A DNA stretch of 64,000 bases, taken from Ilex aquifolium. Its lineage: Eukaryota; Streptophyta; Magnoliopsida; Aquifoliales; Aquifoliaceae. Made by a program: the position numbers and the translations under genes. The stretch covers positions 25,882,811 to 25,946,810 of the forward strand of contig OX637403.1 in assembly GCA_951799425.1 (NCBI GenBank). Direction: 5' to 3'. Of the stretch, positions 58,601 to 64,000 are shown one piece after another; position 1 is the first letter of the stretch; every line of letters begins with the position of its first letter. The notes under the pieces are model-generated. The model searched no databases, was not told where the DNA came from, and was given only the letters and a program-made list of their open reading frames with translations.

Positions 58601-60440
58601 GGGGCACCGGGGATCAAGTCATGCGTCATAACCAACCCTTACTAATATATTTTATGTTGTGCTTTTTCGATCAGCTTGGGTTTACTCGAGTAGCATAATT
58701 GGATTCCAGAAACCTTGATATACAAATCTTAATCTTTCCAAATTCCAATTGCCATGATGGTCTTCTTAATGTCCTGTCTTGCTTGAGAGAACATAATAGA
58801 AACAACACATGCTTAACTAAATTGAAATGAAGTTATCTAATTCATTGGTAGGTTTCATGGCTCAGTTTCATATCTTTTTCTTTTCTTTTCCTTCAAATAA
58901 GTTAAATCCCATAGTTCTTTAGTTGAAGTGTGTAACGTGTGTTCCAGTAGCTTCGTGTTCATACCTGGGGTACAATTCTTGTGTCTATACCCATCAGAAA
59001 TCTTTGCCCCCATCTGCTGCCTGTTTTTTTTGGGTGTAGACCATCGGACTCCACCTAATAACTTTAACAACTTTAGTGTTCTGACTTCTGGTGATCTGCG
59101 TCCTGTGTCTATCACTTGCCCTTACAATTTTAGTGACAGTTCAATATTGTGTAAGGATACACTTTTATACTATGAACTGCTATGCTAGAGGTCAGAAAAG
59201 AGTTTGAACATGTAGAACGTGGATTAATGGAAAGAGTGAATCTCATGAATACTCAATTCTGCAGGAGAATAATGACCTTTGCAATGCAATTTCTTTCAGC
59301 AGCGTGAGGGGAATTGAATGGGCAAAGAGAAGAAGAACACATCGAAAAATAGGAACATTGCATCTTGGTGTGCAGTCGTAGTTGCAGCTTCTTCCTTGTA
59401 CCAATAAGCTCCTCTAGTGATCACTCCCCCCCCACGCCCAAAAGGGACTAGGATTCTCTATAGTACTGGAGAGGTGTTATTCTTCAAAACGGCGTCTATG
59501 AGGAACATCTCTCCAAACAACAAAGGAGCTTTATCTGTTCGTTCATTGTCAGTGATTCAGTATATCCTTTATACAGTTTATCAGTGACTTAGTATACCCT
59601 TACATAGGATGTAATTATGGTACCAAAAATGATGTGACTAGTGTGAAGTTTCTGCTACAAATCAATTCAATCAACATCCATGAGTGCGTATCAATTTTGT
59701 TAAGGCACCAAATTTTTTTGGTCGGTATTGGAGTCATATCCTACAGTTTTAATATTAGTAAGTTAGAGAGAAAGAGATAAATAAGCAATTTTTGGTCAGC
59801 ACTGCAGGTGGATTGGGATTTAGTCATGATCGAGAAAAGAGTACCTATAATCACATGAAAGTCAGTTGCTAAGAAAAAAGGTAAAACCATAAATATTATC
59901 CAAAATCGTGTATGGCGCTTGATAATATTTCATTCCTTGAAAGTCCATGAATATTAGAGCCAGTGAAATGGTAGCTACTAAAATGCAAACGGCTCGTTTT
60001 GCCTTTCCCATGAGTATAGCATGATGAAGCCAAGTTATGACAGCTCCCAATGAAGGGAGAATAAGTGTTAGAATTCTTTATAGAGGAAAAACAGAGTGTA
60101 GACAACTATGGAGAAAGAGAGGTGGAGAAGAAAGAGAGAATTCACATTCATTCATTTTTCTATCTAAATGCTTCATACATTACTGAAAAGAAAAATCCTC
60201 TAACTAACTCCCAACTCATCCATGTGCCATTGAATTCTTTCAGTGTACTTATGCGTATGACATTGTGGTGTGCTTGGATTCTGTTCTGCTGCGTTGGTTT
60301 GTTGAGCTGAAGATGGCTTGACTTGTGTGGCTGCTTTGCTTGTGCTAGAATTGCTGTAGATTTTAACAATATGGGTATTAAGAAAATGGATTTTCCAAGG
60401 ATCTAAAATCCCAATTCTTTTCGGGGGTTAAATACCTCCA
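58391..60440. other. Intergenic region after the TyrRS pseudogene
   Basis: Holds a (GT)n tract running into a 21-base G run (58584-58604). No open frame has recognisable domain content. 58900-59190 is longer than average open sequence on both strands, but I cannot identify it. Confidence 0.45.
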
Positions 60441-60453
60441 ATCTCTACTTTAA

Positions 60454-60695
60454 TGGTCCGTTTAGTACGAATGATGGAAAGAAGGAAGGAAGTAAAAGTG
60501 AAAGGAATAAACTTTTCATCCATGAAAGAAAGTTATTTTCTCTCCTTTTTGTTTGGTAGGAGGGATGTAAAATAGAAGGGATATATTTTCCATCGTTTGG
60601 TATTGGATGAAAACTGAAAAGAAAGGAAAAACATATATGCATTTTCCTTCCCTCACTTTCCTTCCACCCATTTTTCTACCGCACCAAACACATTA
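60454..60695. mobile_element. MITE with TAA flanks, 242 bp
   Basis: Inverted ends TGGTCCGTTTAGTACG and CGCACCAAACACATTA (imperfect) are flanked by TAA (60451-60453 and 60696-60698). The interior is purine-rich on the left (GGAAAGAAGGAAGGAAG) and pyrimidine-rich on the right, so the arms can pair. Composition resembles the MITE at 61573-62240. Probably PIF/Harbinger. Confidence 0.6.
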
Positions 60696-61572
60696 TAAGT
60701 GCCAAATAAGAAAGAGAAAAAGCCTGGAAATGGAGCTGGAAATCATCCTGGCTTTTTATGAATCAGTTGTAGTTGCGTTCTTACTTGATGACATCTTTGT
60801 TAAAAGAGACTTTGCTCAAGTTTGGAATCCGTTTTCGAAGTTGGCTGCAAAGCCCTTACTAGAGTAGACTAGATAGGGGTCGAAAAAAAAACAAAAAAGA
60901 AAATAATCTCCGATACAATAATATTTTTTTTTAGAATTTATTAAGTTGTATTTGTCTTGAATTTACAAGTGCACCTTTTATGCTTTTAGCCTTTTACCAA
61001 TCTAAACACTTATTTTAAAAAAAAAAAAAAATCTCTTAAAGGAATGCAACACACATATAATGTGTTCTAATACTATTCCCGTCCAAATTAAAATAATATG
61101 TTTTCAACCAAGACCATTAAACTAAGATAGACGATTAGTGGATACTCACCATTTCACCAACAACAAAAAATATACATTCTACATATCACATGATGATTTA
61201 AAGCTAGCTTTGGCCTTTAAAATTACAACTTTCCAACTCCACCCCATATTATATGAATATCGCCATGAGGAGCTTATCTTTCTGCCTACCTCATGTTACA
61301 CCCTGATGTGACCCATTTTCATTTTAATGGGTCTGTAATGGGTACCACCCATGGCACCAACCGAAATAATTATTTCCATCCATCAATTTTTAATTTGAGT
61401 TATGTATAATTCTTTATTGTACAAATAGTAAAATATAAGATAAAATCCAAATTAGTTGATTTTTATAAATCCTAATTTACCTCAAAATTAATGGTGAATA
61501 AGTGGTAAGAGGTTCGGTGGTCATGAATTCTTAAGGGTGGTTCAGTGGTTAAATCTTTCTTCTTGTTAGTAA

Positions 61573-61868
61573 TGCTTCGTTTGATATGATGGAAAAATTG
61601 AAGGATAAAAAGTTAGAAGGATGAAAAGTTGGAGGGATAAATAAAACATTATGTTTGGTAATGAAAGAAAATAGGAAGGATGGAAAAGTGGATGGATTAA
61701 CTTTCCTTTCAACTCACCAAAATCAATCCTTCCAAAATCGAAAGGAAAGTGAATGGAAAGTTAATTATTTGTGTTGAGATGTATCTTATTTGTCTATATA
61801 TCTTTTAATATATACATATATTATGTATACACTAATTTCATATAAAAATACAATGATAAAATATGTAT

Positions 61869-61904
<36 letters not shown>

Positions 61905-62240
61905 AATAAAAATAAAAATTATAAAATAAAAAAAATATTTTTTTCATCTTAACTAGGGGTGAAAACTTTCAACTCAACACGATGACAAGACTCGAACTCG
62001 ATATGAATTTTACACAAATCCGTAATAACTCAACACGAATCTGACACGACACGACTCAATTGTCACCCCTAATCTTAGTTAGCACAAAAAAAAAATTAGT
62101 CATTTTTATTTTTCATCCATCCAACCAAACACAAAGAAAGGAAAGTGTATCATTCCTATTTTTCTTCCTTGAAGGATAGAAAGTGTATCCTTCTTATTTT
62201 TCATCCTTCCTAATTTCTATTCTTCTTATCAAACGGAGTA
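61573..62240. mobile_element. PIF/Harbinger-like MITE, 668 bp
   Basis: Inverted ends TGCTTCGTTTGATATGATGG and CTTCTTATCAAACGGAGTA are flanked by TAA on both sides (61570-61572 and 62241-62243). GGATGAAAAGT/ACTTTCC-type blocks pair between the arms. It contains a nested hAT-type MITE at 61954-62071. Non-coding. Confidence 0.7.
61954..62071. mobile_element. hAT-type MITE, 118 bp, nested in another MITE
   Basis: Termini TAGGGGTGAAAAC and TTGTCACCCCTA. The flanks ATCTTAAC (61946-61953) and ATCTTAGT (62072-62079) match at 6 of 8 positions, as expected for an aged 8-bp duplication. The interior is rich in ACACGA/ACTCGA motifs. Confidence 0.75.
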
Positions 62241-63496
62241 TAAGAGATCTCAAATTCAATACTTCTCACACTCCTTAGGACTAACCATCTCTATTTCTCA
62301 TGGACATATACTTAAGGAAAATGCTATTTGGATCTATACTTAAAGTAGTTCAAATTACAGTGTCTAACTCACAGCTCGAGAAAATAATGCGTGGATATAA
62401 ATTAATAAATTAATTTCGAGACAATATAAATTAAACACTCTGGGTTAGGGGTGTCAAACGTGTCGGGTTGGGTCATTTCGTGTCGGGTTTGTTTCGTGTT
62501 TGTGTCAAAAATTTCTAAACACTAACCTGACATGTTTAATAATCGTGTCGAGATGTGTAAACACTAACCTGACCTGGCTATTAAACGTGTTACCCGAACC
62601 TGACATGTTTGACACGTTTAATAAACAGGTCATTTTCGAGTTAACACATTACACGACATGTTAACCTGTTTAACCCAACCTGTTTAACCCACATATCAAA
62701 TTTTATCTGTTCAACACCTTTAAAAAAAAATCAAAAGATTTTATTGAATAAAATTCAAAGAATTACAAGAAGTAAAAGGAAACCAATTCCTAACATCCAA
62801 TTCCAATTAAATGGCTTTAATCCTTCAAAACATGAAATAAAAAAATCAAAAATTAAATCAAAAATTTCTTCTATGGGCACTAAAAATAGCCACTTCAACT
62901 GCACTGCCTGCCTGCTTCAACTACACTGCCTGCTTCTCAACTGCTGTCTGCACTGCAATGTAGAATAAGGAATCAGTAATGGTGATTTTCAAACGGGAAT
63001 ACTGTAGATACTGCAATGTAGAATAAGGAATCATGTAATGGTGATTTTCAAAGATTACACAAATCCAGTTTCAAGCTAACTGGTTTGTGGTGACATGCTC
63101 ATTGTCAAACAACAAACTCAAGTGTTATTGCTTAAAGTAGAAATTCCCCAGGACACGAAAGTCATAAATTCAGATTATAAAAATTGGTTTTAAAAGAGTT
63201 GAAGTGACTTCGAACAGAGGCCTCTTGTAAACATTTTTTTTTTGCTGTGAACAAATCTTTTGATCCACAAACCAATGGAAGTGGAAAATTCTGGACTATA
63301 TACCTTCCAACAGCTAAAATACAATCATACAAGAAGTACTGAATAGCTATACTTAAAACTATTCCAACTCAGAAATTAGAATTGAGGTTCTAGTTTCAGT
63401 CACAGTACTCAGTTGGAGTAGAGCAGAGGATTACCCAAGCAAACATCTAATGTGTCTCAGTCTTAGTATATACCTCAGAATTTGCGTTTCCCATCT

Positions 63497-63675
63497 TTAT
63501 GGATCATCTTCTTCCTCAGCAAGTATGTTCTTGCACGCCTCACGGCACATGAAAGAAATTCCAGCAGCAGGGATTACTCCAATTATACTGGGGATGAGGC
63601 CTCTGTAAAGTTCTACAGGTCCCCTTCTTGCAGAACTTTCAGAAAAGCATCTAGAAGATTCTTGTAAGCACCCCT
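63497..63675 (-). CDS. Last exon of a mitochondrial-carrier-family gene, with apparent frameshift
   Basis: Inner-membrane or plastid-envelope metabolite carrier (family knowledge). An acceptor (TTTGCAG) precedes 63675. From there one frame reads RGAYKNLLDAFLKVLQEG, a carrier third-repeat segment, then hits a stop. The next frame reads GPVELYRGLIPSIIGVIP, then AAGISFMCREACKNIL and AEEEDDP with stop at 63497-63499. The PAAGISFMC.EACK..L ending is most like Brittle-1-type adenine nucleotide carriers. The frame break falls at the four-base C run on the plus strand (63621-63624). Either the gene is broken, or a base is missing in the sequence. Upstream exons lie beyond the window end or were not recognised. 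Confidence 0.7.
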
Positions 63676-64000
63676 CTGCAAACACACGATATCCATAAAT
63701 TACAAGGCACAACTTCATAGTTAATGATGTAAATCAATGAAATCCCAAAGCAGGTCTAGGACAGTGCTTCCCCAAAAGTACTCTCCTGAATGGTTTTAGT
63801 ATGCCAAGTTCTATCCAAATCATGGATCTAAAAGTTCCAAAAGCCATGGTGATCTCTCAGGCGGAACAAAGGTAAGTAAAAACAAATGACTTGAATTGCT
63901 CAAATACCGAAATTGTACTCAGGGGAGACGGTGTTGATGGAGAAAATAACAACAGAAATGGCCCATTTTCTGACTGTTCTACACTTCGATTGAGTCGCAG
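63676..64000. other. Probable intron of the carrier gene
   Basis: Sequence upstream of the last exon on the minus strand. No exon with carrier-like content is seen up to the window end. Confidence 0.4.

Larger units (their letters stand above)
60700..63480. other. Intergenic region upstream and downstream of MITEs, no gene recognised
   Basis: Apart from the MITEs described separately it contains AT-rich sequence and an isolated hAT-like left end (TAGGGGTGTCAAACGTGTCG at about 62446) without a clear right end. A direct repeat of about 40 bp (CTGCAATGTAGAATAAGGAA, then GGTGATTTTCAAA) occurs at 62951-62990 and 63009-63050. The part nearest 63480 is probably 3' UTR of the carrier gene. Confidence 0.5.

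Overview
This 64 kb window looks like nuclear DNA of a eudicot plant. It is AT-rich, its genes have many short exons between long introns, and its intergenic space is filled with plant-type transposons: a Stowaway MITE, PIF/Harbinger, hAT and Mutator-type MITEs, TRIM elements, an Au SINE, a gag-only LTR element and a probable solo LTR. A plastid-derived fragment is also present. The species cannot be named from the sequence.

Genes: (1) 0.6-19.2 kb, minus strand: a complete class II formin of FH14 type (PTEN-like, C2, FH1 and FH2 parts). I rebuilt it exon by exon as 17 coding exons that stay in frame, giving 1314 aa. (2) 26.27-30.12 kb, plus strand: a four-exon conserved plant coiled-coil protein of unknown function, 441 aa. 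(3) 33.71-36.73 kb, minus strand: a four-exon 90-aa acyl-CoA-binding protein (class I, ACBP6 type). (4) 46.06-46.46 kb, minus strand: a possible small-peptide transcription unit with a TATA box and two short ORFs. (5) 57.6-58.4 kb, plus strand: an intronless, broken organellar tyrosyl-tRNA synthetase pseudogene. (6) 63.5-63.7 kb, minus strand: the last exon of a mitochondrial-carrier-family gene with an apparent frameshift, the rest lying beyond the window.

Between the genes, 19.2-26.2 kb holds several MITEs and a nuclear copy of plastid atpA split by an insertion. 36.9-42.8 kb holds two Mutator-type TIR elements, one carrying a probable solo LTR nested in its left arm, and a small Tourist-like MITE. 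48.25-54.27 kb is a recent LTR element with a 5-bp target duplication that encodes only gag (TR-GAG type) and carries minisatellites. 54.39-56.56 kb is a nest of three DNA elements. 60.4-62.7 kb holds more MITEs. The formin introns hold a TRIM family and an Au SINE.

The genes are not functionally linked: cytoskeleton, an unknown coiled coil, lipid carrier and organellar transport. No operon-like or pathway cluster is visible. I found no rRNA, no credible intact tRNA gene and no CRISPR array. The items most worth a second look are the gag-only LTR element with its minisatellites, the split atpA insert, the nested Mutator elements, the small-peptide locus, and the TyrRS and carrier lesions.
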